Origin: Paracoccus haematequi
GTDB taxonomy: Bacteria; Pseudomonadota; Alphaproteobacteria; Rhodobacterales; Rhodobacteraceae
DNA: 64,000 bases
Assembly: GCA_945881965.1 (NCBI GenBank)
Contig: CAMCVS010000002.1
Span: 1-64,000 of the forward strand
Reading direction: 5' to 3'
Under the pieces are notes generated by a model. It did not search any database and had not been told where the DNA came from. It was given only the letters and a program-made list of their open reading frames with translations. The position numbers and the translations under genes were made by a program. Positions 27,201 through 42,200 of this stretch are shown here, one piece after another. How positions within the stretch are numbered: position 1 is the stretch's first letter; the number at the start of each line of letters is the position of its first letter.

Positions 27201-30200
27201 CCGTCAGCATATGGGTCAGCGATTGCCCCGCCACCAGTTTCGCATCGGCGGCAAATTGCAGGCCAAGCCGGGTTTCGCGGCCTGTGGCGGCCAGCACATT
27301 GCCCGCCTCGCGCAGGCCGAACCGGTCGCGCGCCGCCTGCTCCCCGGACGCGCCGCCGACCGAAATGTAATCCGACCCGCCGCCGCCCCGGATATCCAGC
27401 CGCTGCAGTTCATTGGCCGCGTCGCCGGTAACGTGGATGCGGTCATCGCGGCTGCCGCCCGACAGGGTCATGGTTTCCACCGTGTCATGGCGGACCTGCA
27501 ACGACGCCGAGAAATAGCCCGCGCTGTCCACCAGCACGCTGTCGCCGCCGCCGGGGGCACCGACGATGGTCAGGGTTTCGTGGCCATCGTCGCCCGCAAA
27601 GCTGATCAGGCCCTTCTGGATCGACGCCGTGCCCGCGTTCTGGACTGCGTTCTGGGCCGCCTCGAACTGCACCACGGTCAGGCTGTCGTCGCCCGCGCCG
27701 CCGCTGGCGGCGATCTCGGCCTGATTGGCCAGCACCACAAAGCTGTCGTTGCCGTCGCCGCCGATCAGGTCGATGGCATGGGCGGGGCCGCTGCTGATCC
27801 AGCCTTCGGTGGTCTTGATCAGGCCGAATTGCAGGTCCGGGTCAGTGCTGTCGGGCCGGGTGGCATAGAATTGCCCGATCTGGAACAGGTCTGCATCCGC
27901 GCCGCCATCCAGCACCAAGGACAGCGCGCTGTCGTCGATATAGAACGCGTCATTGCCCGCGCCGGTATTCAGCCGCAACTGCCCCAGCTCGTCGGCGGAG
28001 AGCGTCATGCGCAAAAGGCCGATGGGGGTGCCGTTGCTGGCAACCTGCGCGATCTCGATCCGCCCGCGATGCGATGTCACCGTTTGCGCGCCGGTGCCCG
28101 CGAAATTCAGGTGCAATTCGTCGAAATCATGCGCGCCGTGTCCGGCCAGCGCCTCGAGCGCCAAGGTGCCGGTCAGACCGGCCTCGGCGATGCCCAGCGT
28201 GATCCGGTCATAACCCGCATCGCCCGACAATTGCATCCCAAGGGCACCGACCGCGCCCGCGACATTCTCGACCTCGATGGCATCGTCGCCATCGCCGCCC
28301 GCCACGTCGATGGCGCTGTTGGTAAAGCCGGTTGTCGGCACGATGGTGAACTTGTCCGCGCCGGCCCCGCCATGCAGGTCCAGCGTGGTGCGGTCGCCGG
28401 TTTCGGCAGCCAGCAGAACGGTATCGCTGCCTGCGTCCAGCGCGACCCGGATCACCGACCGGTCGATCCGGCCCGCGCGGATGTTCAGCGTATCGTCGCC
28501 TGCACCCGCGCGCACCAGGATATCACCATCTGCGATCACGCCGGTTCCACCCCCCGCCTGCGGGCTAGCGTCCAGCGTGATGATGTCATCGCCATCGCCG
28601 CTTTCGACGGTCACGTTGCTGTCGTCCAGCGCGTCGAACCAGACGGTGACGGTGTCATTGCCATTGCTGCCCTGCACCAGCACTTGCGAGCGCCGGATTT
28701 CCAGCCCGCGCCCGATGTCCAGCACCGCCCCCGCCGCGCCCGCGCCTGCATAGCGCGTCGAGAACAGCACCAGTTCCACCCGGCTTTCGGCCAGAGCGTG
28801 GTCATGGTTGATCCGCAGCGCGCCGGTGCCGGTGGTCAGCCCCGCGCCGGTTTCGATCCGCACCTTGGTGGACCCGCGCAGATCGACCGTTTCCGCGCCG
28901 TGGTCGATGCTGCGCGCGTCCAGCGTCACGCTGCCATCCAGTGCCGCGATGGTCAGCGCGCCATGCAGCGACAGGCTGTCGGCATGCAGCGTGATATCGC
29001 CATTGGCGGTGCGGATATGCGGGTCGGTCTTCAGCCCTTGGGTAAAGCTCAGCCCCTGCGCCGCGCCGATCAGGATCGCGCCACGGGTGTTGACCTGCAC
29101 ATGGCTGTCCTTGATCGTCAGCGCGCCGGTCGTCTCGATCTGGATCGCCCGAGTGCCGCCGCCGCCGGAATCGGTGGCGATGAACAGCGCGTCATCCAGC
29201 GTCCAGGCCTGATCGCCGCCGCCGGTCAGGGACAGGCTGGTGGCCGCCTCAAGGTCCGTGTCGCGCAGCGTCACGTTGACGGCGGTGATCGTCATGACCG
29301 GGGCGATCAGATGCACGTCATCGACAGCGCTGAGGCTATGCGCGGCGATGTTCATCCGGTCATGGGCGGTCAGGAAGGTGTTGCCCGACAGCGTGATCGC
29401 GCCAGTGGCCCCGCCATTGGACAAGTCTAGACCCGTTACGGTGGCGCTGGTGCTTTCCAGCGCGATGGTCTGGGCCACCAGACGCGCCGTGCCGAAATCG
29501 GCGATCCGCGAATTTTGCACCGCGATCCGGGTCGCGCGCAGGTCTGTGGCCGAACCGCTCAACGGGGCCAGCACATCCACGCTGGCGGCCGTTGCGCCCA
29601 AACCGGTGATCCGCAACGCTGCGGACGTGGACCCGGACAAGAGGCTGTCCGCCGTGACGGCGACCGAGGCGGCTTGCAGCACGCTGTGGCCCCACCCTTC
29701 GACACGGGTGTTCGCCAGGGTCAGGGTCGGGCTGGTGCCGGTCAGGTCGGTGGCGGTGATCACCAGCCCGACAGCGGGGTTTGACGTCTGGTTGCTGCGC
29801 TGCGCGCGCAGGGTGGAATTGCTGATCGCCACACTGGCCGCCATCAGGCCAAGCGCCGCCTGCCGGTCGCCCGCGACGCCGTCGAACAGGTTGGCGGTGA
29901 CGTTCGACAGCCGCAGCGCGCCCGCCGTCTGCAAGGTGATCTGCCCGGCCCGGTCGCCCGCCTGCGCGCCGCTGGCCAAGGTGCTGTCAGTCACCGCCCA
30001 CACGCTGCCCGCCGCGCCGCCCGCCAAATGCAGCGTATCGCGGCCGGTCAGAATGGCCTGCGTCACCGTCAGGTTGGTTGTCGCCACGTCCAGCACATCC
30101 GCCGTGATCGCGGCTTGGTTGCCGGGGATGCCGGTGATGCTGATTGTCGCAGCCGTCGCGCCACCCGCACCGCGCAGCACCGCGTCTTTCAGATTGTTCA

Positions 30201-33200
30201 GTTGGCTGTTCGTGATGGTGATCATGTCGGCATTGATCGCCAGACGGTCCACGCCACGGGTGGTCACGCCCTGCAGCACAGCCGTCTGACCGGCGGCCTG
30301 CGTGTCAACCGTGACCGACATGCGCCCCGCGCCGGTTGCGTTCAGGCCAAGCCCGTTCAAATCGACGCCCGCGGCACTTAACGCCACCACGCTAGGCCCC
30401 GCCCCGGTCGCCGTCAGCGTGACGATGTTCAGACCCAGCGCACCGGCGGAAGTCACGGTGACGCGGTCCAGACTGGTGCTCAGGGCCAGCGTGATCAGCC
30501 GGTTCGCCGAGAACGCGATGGCATCGGCCGTGGTGTCATGCGTCAGATTGAAGCCCGTGATGGTGCCGAAATCGCTGCCCGGAATCGCAAGATTGGCCGC
30601 AAGGACAAAGACCGACGCCCCGTCCTTTTGCAGCCGCACTTGCGAGGTGCGGTCAAGGTTCAGCGTGCCCATGTTCAGCGCAACTATGGTGCTGGCGGCC
30701 GTGACCGTGCTGCGGGCCAGCGTGGTCGCCCCGGTCGTGGTCAGCGACAGCCCGATGTTGTTCGTCTTGGCCAAGCGCCCGCCGGACTGGGTCAGGGTCA
30801 CGCCGGTCATGTCCAGCGTGGCGGCGGTGATCATCAACGCGCTGTTTCTGATCTGCACGTCGCTTATGGAGGACTGCGTCGTCGCGCGCATCTCGACCGC
30901 CCCGGTGGCCCCAAGGCGCAGCACGCTGTTCGTGACGGTCAGACCGCCGCCGTTCAAGGCGACCGAGGCCCCTTGCAGCGCGACATCGGCATTGCTGGCC
31001 TGAATGAGGCTACCGCGCGCCGGGTTGGTCAGGCGCAGCGCCTCGGTCGTGGTCAGCGACAGCGTGCTGCCGGATTGCGCGGCGATGCGGCTGTTCTGGC
31101 CGGTCAGCGCGCGCGCGGTCAGGGTCAGGGTCGCGGCTGTGGTGTCATCCCCCGCCCGAAGGGTGCCATCCGCAACGGTCAACGCGACCGCGCCCAGATC
31201 GACACTAAGCTTATGGCTGCGCGCCCACAGCACGGGATCGGCCTCATCCGGCACGCTGTGGACAACGTCCTGGCCATTGACGGGCAGCGTGACCGCCTGC
31301 GCCAGCGTCAGGGCGGTCAGGTCTTTGGCCGCCAGCGTCAGGTTGCCGCCGTGGCTGACCACCTGCAACCCGGCGAGCGTTGCCGCCCCGGTTCCGCCAG
31401 CCACGCCTTGCAACAGGACGGCAACCTCGCCCACGACTGCCGTGATCCGCACCGGGACCAGCGTGACCGTGCCATCGTCGGCGGCGGTGCGGTGGCCGAT
31501 CGCCTGCTCTCCGGTCAGACCCGACAGCGTCAGCGTCAGCGCGGTGCCGTCATGCCCGAACCCCAACAGGGTGCCATCGCCAAAGATGCCGTCGCTGACC
31601 GCGACTTCGGCCACACCCGTGCCACGCCCCGCGATCACCCGCAGACCGTCCGCGATATCGCGCCGCGCCTGATGCAGCGCCAATTTCTCTGCGGCGGCGT
31701 TCAGGGTCACGTTGCGGGTAATGACATCGCCAAAGCCGGAGGTGGCCAGCGCACCAATTTGCGCCGCGATCTGGGTCTGGGACAACGTCAGCTTGCCCGC
31801 AGCCGTGCCGGTCAGCGCCACCGCATCGGCGTTGATCCCGGTCTGCGTCAGCGCGGCATCGCCCGCTGTGGTGGTGATCTGCACCCCATCCGCATGGCCC
31901 GCCTGCACGATCCGCACATCGCGCAGGTCAAGGCTTGCCCCGCTTAGCGTGACCTTTCCGGCCATCGCGGTGATGTCCGAAGGGCCAAGCACCAGCGCGC
32001 CTGTCGCCGTCACCCCGATATCCCCGCCGGTCACCGTCAGATCGCCGCGCAGGGTCAGCGCCTTTTGCCCTGTGAGGAACAGGCCCGCCACAGCATTACC
32101 GGCGACACCCGCGCCCGCGATCACCAGATCCTCGGTGATCACCGCATCCTCGGCAAAGGTCAGGTCAAGGCGGCGCACACTGGCTGCTCCGCCCTGCGCG
32201 GGGCCTGCGCCCGAGATGGTCATCGCCTGCGTCGCCGTCAGCGTGATCGTGGCAAAGCCGCCGCCGATGTCCAGATTGCCGACCGCGACGGGCACGCCGT
32301 CGAAGGTGCCGGTGCCGTCGCCGTCCAGCCGCAGCGTTGCGGCATGGATCGCCGCTGCATTGCCTGCCGCATTGCGCACCGAGGTGCCCGACAGCACAAC
32401 CTCGCGCGCCGCGGCCAGCCGCGCGATATCCACCACGCCCGCGTTGCGCAGATTGGCCAGTTGCAGGCCCTGCATCCAGACCGCGCCGCTGCCCGCGCCA
32501 AGGCCAAAGCCCGCCACGCGGCTGCCGATATCGCCGCCGGTGCTGCGCAACACCGCGCCGCCCTTTGCCGTCAGGCGGGCGGTGTCGCTGGTGCTCAGCG
32601 CGCCTGCGGCCTGCAAGACCGCGATGCCATCCACCGTCAGATTTCCGGTCACCGCCAGCCCATGCGCGGCTGACAGGATCAGCGCACCCGTAACGCTGCC
32701 GGAAATCCCGGTCGCCGAGGTGCGCAAGGCCCCGGTGATGGCGGTGTCATGCGTCACGGTCGCCATCGCGGATTGCAGCGCGGCGAGGGTGCGCCCATCC
32801 TGCCGCCCGACCGATCCGCCAACATCCAATTGCAGCGTGGCCGCGCCGATCTGCGGGCCATCCGGGGTCAGATGATCCAGATTGCCGGTGGTCTTGACGC
32901 TGAACCGGCCCGACACCGCGACCTGGCCCAGCCGGATATCGCCGCCGCTTTCGATGCGGAAATCGCCGCCCGTCGCCACGCGGGTGACATCCAGCGCAGC
33001 GGATCGCGCATTGACCAGATGCCCGCCCGTCGCCGCCAGCACATGCAGGCGCGGCGCGGTGGTGCCGACCGGGCCAAGGTCGATCCGCAGACCCTGCGCT
33101 GCGGTTCCCAGCGACCCGGTGTCAGATACAAGGTCCAGATGCCCCTTGGCCGTGACATGCGCCCCGGTCACACCCGCCGCGCCAAGGATGCTGCCGCTGG

Positions 33201-36200
33201 ACACCAGCCGCGCGATGCCGCCCGCCTGCGCGCGCTGCACGGTCAGGCTGGCGCCGTCATGGCCGATCTCCAGATCGCCCGTGACAGTAGCCGTCAGCGT
33301 CATGTCGGCGCTGCCCACCACGGCGCGCAGGTTCACATCCTCGGCCCGCGCCGCCAGCAGATAGGCAATCGCGCGCTTGTCGAGATAGAAATCGCCCTGT
33401 TGCAGGGTCAGGCTTTCGGTGTCGGTGCCAAAGGATTTGGCCGCGCCCATGTCGAACAGTTCGAACCGCGCATCGCGGGGCAGCGCGGCGGCGGTGACGG
33501 TCAGATTGACGGGTGCATTCGGATCGGCGGTCTTGAGCCGATAGACGGCAAAGCTGTGGTCCGCCGACCATGTCGCGATCAGGGTCCGGCCATTTGTCAG
33601 GGTGATCGCGCTGGTGTCGCCCGCCGCGCGCACGACCCAAGCCATGTCCTGCAAGCCCGATCCCGCCTGGGCCGGGTCACGCGCCGCTGCGGCACGCGTC
33701 AGCACATCGCCGGTGGGCGCGGCGCTGGCCTTGTAATAGACGTTGTACAGCACGCCCTTGATATCGTCAGGCTCCAGCGAGGCCATCAGCGCGCGGGTAT
33801 CGGCATCCAGTGCGGTCCCCGACGCGGGCCACTGGATCAGCCGGGTCTGTGCAGTGGCCCCCACGGCGGCAGCGGTCAGCCTGACATGAACGCCGACGAT
33901 ATTGGCGTTCTCTATGATCTCGGCCCCGCCACCATGCACCCCGCCCGCGCCATTGGCAAAGGGCAGGTATTCCGCCGCCAGATCCTGCGACAGCACCAGG
34001 TTCGACGCGGTCAGCCCGCGCCGGATATCGGCAATCGCGGCGTCGCGGGCGGCAGCATCCTCGACAAAGACGGCTTGCAGATAGCTGTCCTGTTGCGTCT
34101 GGGCGCGGAACCGCGCGTGCAGGCCTTCGTAGGCATAGGCGATATCGGCGGCGGCGGCGGCCTTGGCGGCGGTGGCGTCGAAATCGGGCAAGAGCGCGGT
34201 CAGGGACGCATCGGCCTGCGCAAAGATGTCGAACCGCTCGGCGGCAGGGCGGCTGGCGGCATAGCTGTCCAGCAGGATCTGGCGCGCGGTGCGCACATCG
34301 TTATCGGCCAGCGCCGCCTGCGTCGTGGCGCGGACTTTGGTCTGATAGGTCACCAACAGCGCATGATCGACCTGCCAGAGATCGTCATGCAGGTCTTCGA
34401 AGGCGGCGATATCGGCGTCGCTGAGCGCAACGCGCGCGGCAAGGGCCTGGAACGCAGCCGTCTCTTGCAGCGGCACGTAATGCGACGCGTCGGTGTGCAA
34501 GTCGGCGATAAAGGTCGCGGCCCGAGACCCCGCGCCCACGTCGCTGGCGACCAGAACGCCATGCACCCAGTCGAACCGGTCGGCGTAAAGGTCGTACAAA
34601 GACGTCTCGGATGCAAACAGCGCCGGGGCCAGCGCGCGAAGGTCGGTCGCGGGCGCGGTCAGCACCGCCTGTGTCTGCGACCCCAAGGCGGCGTGAATGG
34701 CGATGAAGCGGTCGATTTCGGCATGGCGGAAGTCGTCCGGCATGGGCGTCGTCGCAGGCAAACCGCGATCCGCGCGCCATGCGGCGAACTGCGCATCCAG
34801 AAAGGCCGCGAATTTCGGCAGGTCGCCGACAAAGACATGCGCGTCGCCGTCGCTGTGGATCTGGGCGATATAGGTGGCGATATCGGCCTCGGTCGCGCTG
34901 ACCGCCAGCCCTTGGGGATGGGCGGCGCGGATGACATCGACATATTGCACCAGCGTCGCATGATCGAACCGCCATAGCGCGGCATGTATGGGCGTCAGCA
35001 CCGCCAAGGCCTCTTCCGCAAGGCTGGCGGGCACCTCTGCATCGGGCGGCAATCCGTTCTGCTGGCGATACAGCGCCTCTTGCAGGGCCAGGGCCGCCTG
35101 GAATTTCTCTGACAGCGCCAAGTCGATCAGGATGCCGGAATCCTCGTGGATCAGGCTGATATAGCTGCCCACGACCGAATCCCGGCCCACGTCCAGATGG
35201 ATCAGGTGGTGATGGATTTCGCCATAACGGGCGTGCAGCGCGGTCTCGACCCGGTCCTGCAAGTCCTGCGCGACCAGCCGCTGATAGGCGGGGGTCTGTG
35301 ACAGAAGGGCGGGCAAGGGCTGTCCCTGCGAGGCTGTGACGATATCGCGGTAATAGGCCTGATACAGCGCCGTATCGACAAAGGCGCTGGCGCGATACGT
35401 TTCGTGGGTCTGCTGATAGGTGGCATACAATTCGGCGGTCAGGGCGGTGGCGGCGGCGGTGTCGTCGCCTGTGCGCGCCTGCACATAGTCGCGGAACGAG
35501 GACAGATTGCGGATATCGCTGTCTGCTATCGCCCCCGCAGGCAAATTGGCCCGGAACAGGTTCCAGTATTCCAGATACAGCTGATACTCGGCCTCTTTCT
35601 CGACCTCGAACACCCGTTCGGCGATGGCATCCAGATCAAGGGTGGCGAAATGCGCGTCGAGGCGGGCTTGTTCCAGCGCCACGCTGTTTTCGAAATTCGC
35701 ATCGCGGATGGTGCCGGGGGCGGTCAGATCGACCACCCCGGTCTGCGACCCCACGGAAATCGTCAGCGTTTCACCCGGCAACAGATCGGCTTGGACGAAA
35801 TCATTGAAGATCGCCTGCGGCGTGACCAGCAGCAGATCGCCCGTCGCCTCGGTCACAAAGATGTCGCCCATCGCCCCGGCGGCAAATCCGCCGATCCCTG
35901 ACGTAGCCGAGGTGTCGATGACCAGCCGCGCTGCGTCAGACCCGATGCCGCCCTTCAGGGTCTGCAATTCGATCCGCGCGCCCGTGATCGCGACCGCTGG
36001 CCCGCCGGGAACAGCCATGATGCCGTTCTCGGCCCGCACAGCCACATTGCCGGTCGCCGCGATCTTGCGGATCAGGGCCACGCCGTCGGCATCGCTGTCC
36101 GATCCGATGGTCAGCGACACATCCTGCGCGGTGATGTCCAGAACCCCCGGCCCGGTGGCGGTGGGCGCTGTCTGATAAACCACCCCCAGCGCCACCTTGC

Positions 36201-39200
36201 CGGTGGTGGCAATCCCGCCCAGCCAGCCATGCACATAGCGGCCCGTATCCATCACGATATCGCCACCCGTGGGGGCACCCGGCGTCCCCGGCGTGTTCAG
36301 GTATGCCGTGCCCCCCGCGCCCAACAGCAGGTTGCCGCGCAGCGTCACGCCGGTCTTGCTGTCGATGCGCACATCGCCCGCCGTGGACAGGGGATCGCCG
36401 TCAGTCTCTGCCGACACGCCAGTGACGGCGACGGCATAATCCGCCTTCATGCTGACGGTGCTGTAATACTTGACCGTCTCCGAGATCACCGTGGTGGTGG
36501 TGTAATCATAGCCCGTCAGCCAGTTGCCGCCCTTGCGCGTATGGCGCGTGATGGTCTGGCCGGTGAAATCCGACACGAATTGCCCGGCGGCCACATCGGT
36601 AGTGGTAAAGCTGAACCCGGTCGCCGCCGCGAGCATGTCGCGATAGGCGGCGACCACCTGACCCCCAGCATCGAACAGCGCCGACAGCGTCACGCGGGCA
36701 TCCGCCGCCACATTCGCCGTGACGCGCCAGTAATCGTTGGACCCGGCCCGCTTGATAATCATGCCAGGCACCAGCGACATGGCGGTATCGGCGACCTTGG
36801 ATGTTTCGATGCTGTATTCGCTGGTGCGGGTCGGATCGACGGTCAGGAACCGGCTTTCCAACAGCGGCGTGTTCGCGCCCACCGGCGTCGAGACTCGGCT
36901 GACCTCGCGGCCATAGCTGGAGAACACGTTCAGGTCGAGGAAACCGCCCTTGCGGTATTGCACGATGGTGGTCTGCTGGCCCTGCACAAAGCCGGTGACA
37001 TAGCCGTATGTCGTATGTGCGACCGGGTTGAACACGGTCGGGTTGGCGGTATCCGCCACGCCCGTTGCGGCGCGCGTGATGTCCAGCCCCGCGATGCGGT
37101 CGTGATAGACCGTCTTGTGTTCGCCCGCCGCGTCAAAGGTGAACACGGTGCGGTCCACCAGCGTGCCGCCCTCGCGCAGCGTATTCAGGTCGGTGATGGT
37201 GACGGTGCCCACGCGGTCGGCACTCAGGTCGATGGCATTCATCACCAGTTTCGCGCTGCTGGCGTTTTCGATGGTGACCGCGCCATGCCCCTTGGCCACC
37301 ACGATCTGACCACCGGCGGCAGTGGCGAACACGCGGCCCGTGATGTCGATCTGCCCGCCCCGGAACACCATGTCATCCAGCACGATGGACCGGGTTTCGG
37401 CATCCCAATGCCCGTTGACGAAATAGGGCAGGCCGTTGACCTCGCCGGTGGCAAACGCGGGCCCGCCAAGGGCCGCCTTGTCCGCTGCGGATTTCTTGGA
37501 CCAGTGATCCAGCGCGACCGCCGCCAGCGCGTCCAGCGTCAGGTCCGTGTTCAGACGCGCGTCGGTCATCAGCTCGTCGAACCCGGCCGTGATCTTCAGG
37601 TCGATGCGTTCGATCCCCGATTGCAGATAGCCCGCAAGGTTGACGTAATTCGCCACGATATTGATGTTGCCATAGGCGAACACCCGCGAACTGATCGCCG
37701 CCGCATCGCGCGCCGCCTGCACCAGGTCGTAATTCGCCGATGTCGCCCCCGGATAGTGCACCACATTCGATTCACCCGGATTGGCGTTCAACAGCGGCGC
37801 GCGCTGCGCGGCCATCAAGGCCACCTGTGCGCCCTTGGCATAGGTTTCGGGTGCGCCGCCAAGGTTATACCAATCGGCGGCCACGTTCAGGTCGCTGCCT
37901 GCGGTCAGATCGACGCTGGCAGCCAGCACCTCGCCGCTGATGTTGACCGATCCCAGGGTGTTGCGGATCACCGCATGGCCCAGATCGTTCCGCACCGTGC
38001 CGATGATGTAAAGATCAGGCGCGGATTGTGCGAAATCGGTGCCGGGCGCGGTCAGATAGGCATAGTCCGCCGCCGCCCCCGGTGACAGCGCCAGCGTCAG
38101 AACCGCGCTGTCCCCGCCCGCGCCGCCGCGTTCGATGTCGTTGATGTAGATGCGACCGGGGCGCGTGGATTCGAATGTTTGCGTTGCGGCGTTGTACAGC
38201 GTGGTGGTGGTGTCGCGAATCTCCAGATCGCCGATCCGCAGCCCCATCCAAAGGTCCGACCGCACGGTCAGTTCCACATCGCCGCGCACGGTCATGTTGG
38301 CGGTGTTGCCGACAAAATCCCCGGTGACAAAGATCGACCCTGCGGAGGCCGTCAGCGCCGGAATATCAAGGAACAGCGTGTCCTGCCCGGCGGGCAATTC
38401 GGCGATCCCGCCTGCGCTACTTGCGGGCAGGGGCAGGCCCAGAGCGGTCAGTTGCTGTTTGATCTGATCCAATTGCGCTGTGTATTTCAGCACCGCCGCC
38501 GCGTTCGAGGCGTGGTTGTCCAGCCAACCACGGATTTCGTCATAGCTTTGATAGAGGATGGACCCCACATTGCCGACGCTGACCGTGGGTTGCGGATCGT
38601 CGGCGCGGCGCAGCACGAAGATGGCGTTCTGCGGCTGGTTCAGGATATCGCGGAGGCCTGCCATTTCTGCGACATCAAAGATGGTGCCATATTCGGTGCC
38701 GATATAGGCTTCATATCTTTCTTGTTTGATTTGCTCTGCGGTTTTTCCTTCGTTCTCTTCGGCGGTCCCCACGGGAAAATCGGAGGGAACCTCGCTGGGA
38801 ATCGCGGTCCACAGGGCGGTATTTGCGGTGTCGATTTGGTTCAGCGCCACGCGGTCGGGGGCCTGATAGGACGGCAGCGCGGCATCGGCGGTCGCAGCGG
38901 TCTGATTTTGGCGATAGACGAAATAGCCGTCCGCCGTCTTGACCAGGTCACCGGCGCGCAGATCGACGGTCACGCCGTTTGCATCCCAGCGTTCCAGCAC
39001 GATCTCGGCCACGCTGTCGCCAAGGCCCAATGCGTCACGTTCGGTCTGGGTCAACACACGCGATGTCTCGCCCGCCGCCAACGCCGCGATCTGTGTGCCG
39101 TCGCCCAGCGTCAGGGTGCGGCCATCCGCCGACAGGTTGCGCGCCGACCGCGCCTCATAGATCACCTTGTGATCCGCCCCTGCGATCACGCTGCCACCCG

Positions 39201-42200
39201 TGGCCAGCGTGATGCGGTCGGTCTGGGTCACGTGGTTCTCGCGGTCCTGATCCACGCCGAACGGGATCAGCGCCAGCACGATGAACGCGCCTTCGTTGGC
39301 GGTGGTCACGCGGGCCTTGTCGGCGCGCAGCGTCGCATTGCCGCCCGCGACCACCTTGGCGTCCGCCTGAATGTCGATCCCCGACGCGGTGACGATGCGG
39401 TTCTCGGCCAGGGTCCGGCCAAAGGGCGGGGTCAGCGAGGCGATGGTGCCATCGGTCGCGACACTTGCGCTGACGTTTTCCGCCGTCACCAGCCCATCCG
39501 CCCCGGTGCCACGCCCCGCGCTCAGGTCAACAGTCTCTGCGCTCAGCGCCGCACCTTGCCCCAGCACGATCCGGCTGGCGGTGTCGATGTCGGACTTCGC
39601 CTCGACATCCAGCGCCAAGGTAAAGGGCGCCAGTTGCAGCAGGCTGGCACTGGCGCTGGCCGACGTGTCGCTGCGGGTGGTGATGGCCAGCGTGCCGCGC
39701 TTGTTCTGCAGCGTTGCATCCGCGATCCGCACCAGCGTTTCGCCATCGACATGCACGGCGGATGCCAGCGCCGAGGCCCCCACGGCCCGCACCGCCTCGA
39801 CCGCCGTCGCATCGCTGGCGATGACGTTCTGGCGGGCGGCGATGGTGATTTCGTGGCGCGCGGCGGCAAAGCCCGTGGGCTGCGTGGTCAGCGTGGCAAA
39901 GGCGATGTCGATATCCGGCGTGTCCCCCGGCGCGCGGCCCAGTTGGGTGGTGGAGGACAGCACCTCAAGTCCGGCCAGCGACGCGGTCGCGGTATCAAGG
40001 TTGCGCGTCCCCAGCGCCGCAAAACCGGCCAGCGCCGCGCCCAGCCGCTGATGCGCGACCGGGTCGGCGGTGCCCGCTGCCGTGCCATATTGCGCGCGCT
40101 GATCCCGGTTGCCGATGTAATCCTTGCGCAGCGTGGTGGTGGCGCGGATGTCCAACTGGTCGGCGGCCAAGGTGGGCTTTGCCGTGGCGGCGCCCATGAT
40201 TTGGACCAGCGACGTGCCAAGGCTGTTGACCGTCAGCACCCCGCCCGACCCGCTGGCCACGCCCGCCGATTTGGTGTCCGACCGCCCGTCGGACTGCCGC
40301 GCGCCCGTCGCCGCGATATCCAGATGCCCGGCGTTGATGGTGGTGGCCCCGGTGATCGCCACCAGCGCGGCCAGATCCTCGTCGATCCGGGTGGACGCGC
40401 CCATCACGGTCAGCCCGCCAATGCCGCCGGTCTTGGCATGGCCCAGCAGCAGCGCGGTTGCATCCGCCGACAGCGCCACGCTGTCGATGGCGATATCCGC
40501 GCCGCTGATGCGTGTGGTCACATCGTCATCCGCATGTCTCGTGACGCCCGCGCTGAGCGCGACCGCCATGCCACCCAGCGCGCCCAGCCCGCCTGCCGTG
40601 CCGACCGCCGCACCCAGGATCGCCACGTCATACTGCGACGTCGCGGCAAAACGGTATTCGGCGGGCACCGTGCCATCCGTGGGATAGAACTTGGTGATCC
40701 GGGCGTCCGTCACCTCGGTCGCCACGCGGGCATCGGCATGGGCCCCGGCAAGGTTGATGACCGCGCCGCCGATGCGACCCACCGCCACGCCCTGCACCGC
40801 GACGCTGCCCGCCAGCGAGGACAGCGATTCCACCGAGCCGGTGATGATCCGGTAACTGCCCGCACCCAGCCGCGCCTTCACGTCCGATCCGTGCCGCAGC
40901 ACCATCGACGCGCCGCCGCCCGACAGGCCCAACGCGGCGGCGGCAATCGACGCGCTGTCGATCGTCATGCCGAAATCGACGGTTTCATAGGCCCCGACCG
41001 TCAGGTCGCCCGCCACGATCACGGTGCGGGCCGCGCCCACATCCAGATTGGCCAGCACAGTGTTGCGCACGGTTTGCGTCGCATCCACCCCGGTTGCCGT
41101 CACACCAATCGCTCCGGCGGCGACGGCAGCGGCGGTGGCCTGGAACCCGGTCAGGCCGGTCAATGCTTCGGCGGTCACCTCAAGCGTGTCCGCCATGATC
41201 GGCGCGGCGCTGTGCCCGCCGGTAATCTGCGCCTGGACTTTGTCCGTCACATCGGCGCGCAGCACCGACACCGCCGCCGACAGCCCGACAAGGCCGACCG
41301 ACACCGCCGCCGCCGTCATCATGGCACCGGGCGTTTCCGCCTCAACCGCCGTGTCGGCAAGCGCCGTCACGCTGATGTTCCGCGCGCTCAGGTCCGAGTC
41401 GGTCACCAGCGCCTGCACGTTATGGGCATTGCCGACCTCGATCCGCATGCCCGCGCCCGCCGCCGCGCCGCCCACCCCGATGGCGATGGCTGCCGCCGCC
41501 GAGGTCACGCCGATGACGTGCCGATCTGCTGCGGCGGCAGCGATGGTGATGTCGCGGTCGGTTGCCAGTCGCGACCGGGTGACGGTCGCCACGGTTTCAT
41601 GCGCGCGCGCGCCAATCGGGGCCATGCGGCTGTTGGCCAGCGACACGCCGATAGACCCGCCCACGGCAATCGCCCCGCCCGCGACGCTGGCCGCAATCGC
41701 GCGCACCACGGCGGTCGATGTGGTGGCGCTGTGCGCGGTTACCGCGATATCACCGCCCGTCGCGGTCACGCCGACATCGGTCATCGCCGCCTTCGTCGCA
41801 ACCGCGACGCGGTTGTCGGCGCGCGCGCCCGCGCCTGACAGCGCCACCCCCGTCGAACTGATCGCCAGCGCCGCCGAGGCCGCCGTCACCGTGGATGTCA
41901 CTTGCGCTTCGCTGCGGGAGGTGACGGCGACACTGCGGGCCTGCAAGGCAGGACGGTCGGCCCCGGTCCCTGCAATCGTCGCCTCGACCGTGCCGGTATA
42001 GACCGTGTCGGCAAGGCTGACCCCGATGGCCAGCGCCAGCGCCGCCGATCCGCTCAGCGCCAGCGCCGCCGCCGCACCAACCGCTGTTGCGCTGACCTTG
42101 GCCGTATCCTCCGCGCTGACGGTCACGACGCCCGCCCGGAACACCGGTGTCGTCGCGCCAAAGCGCAACAGCGCCGCGGTCTGCACATCGACATCGGTGT

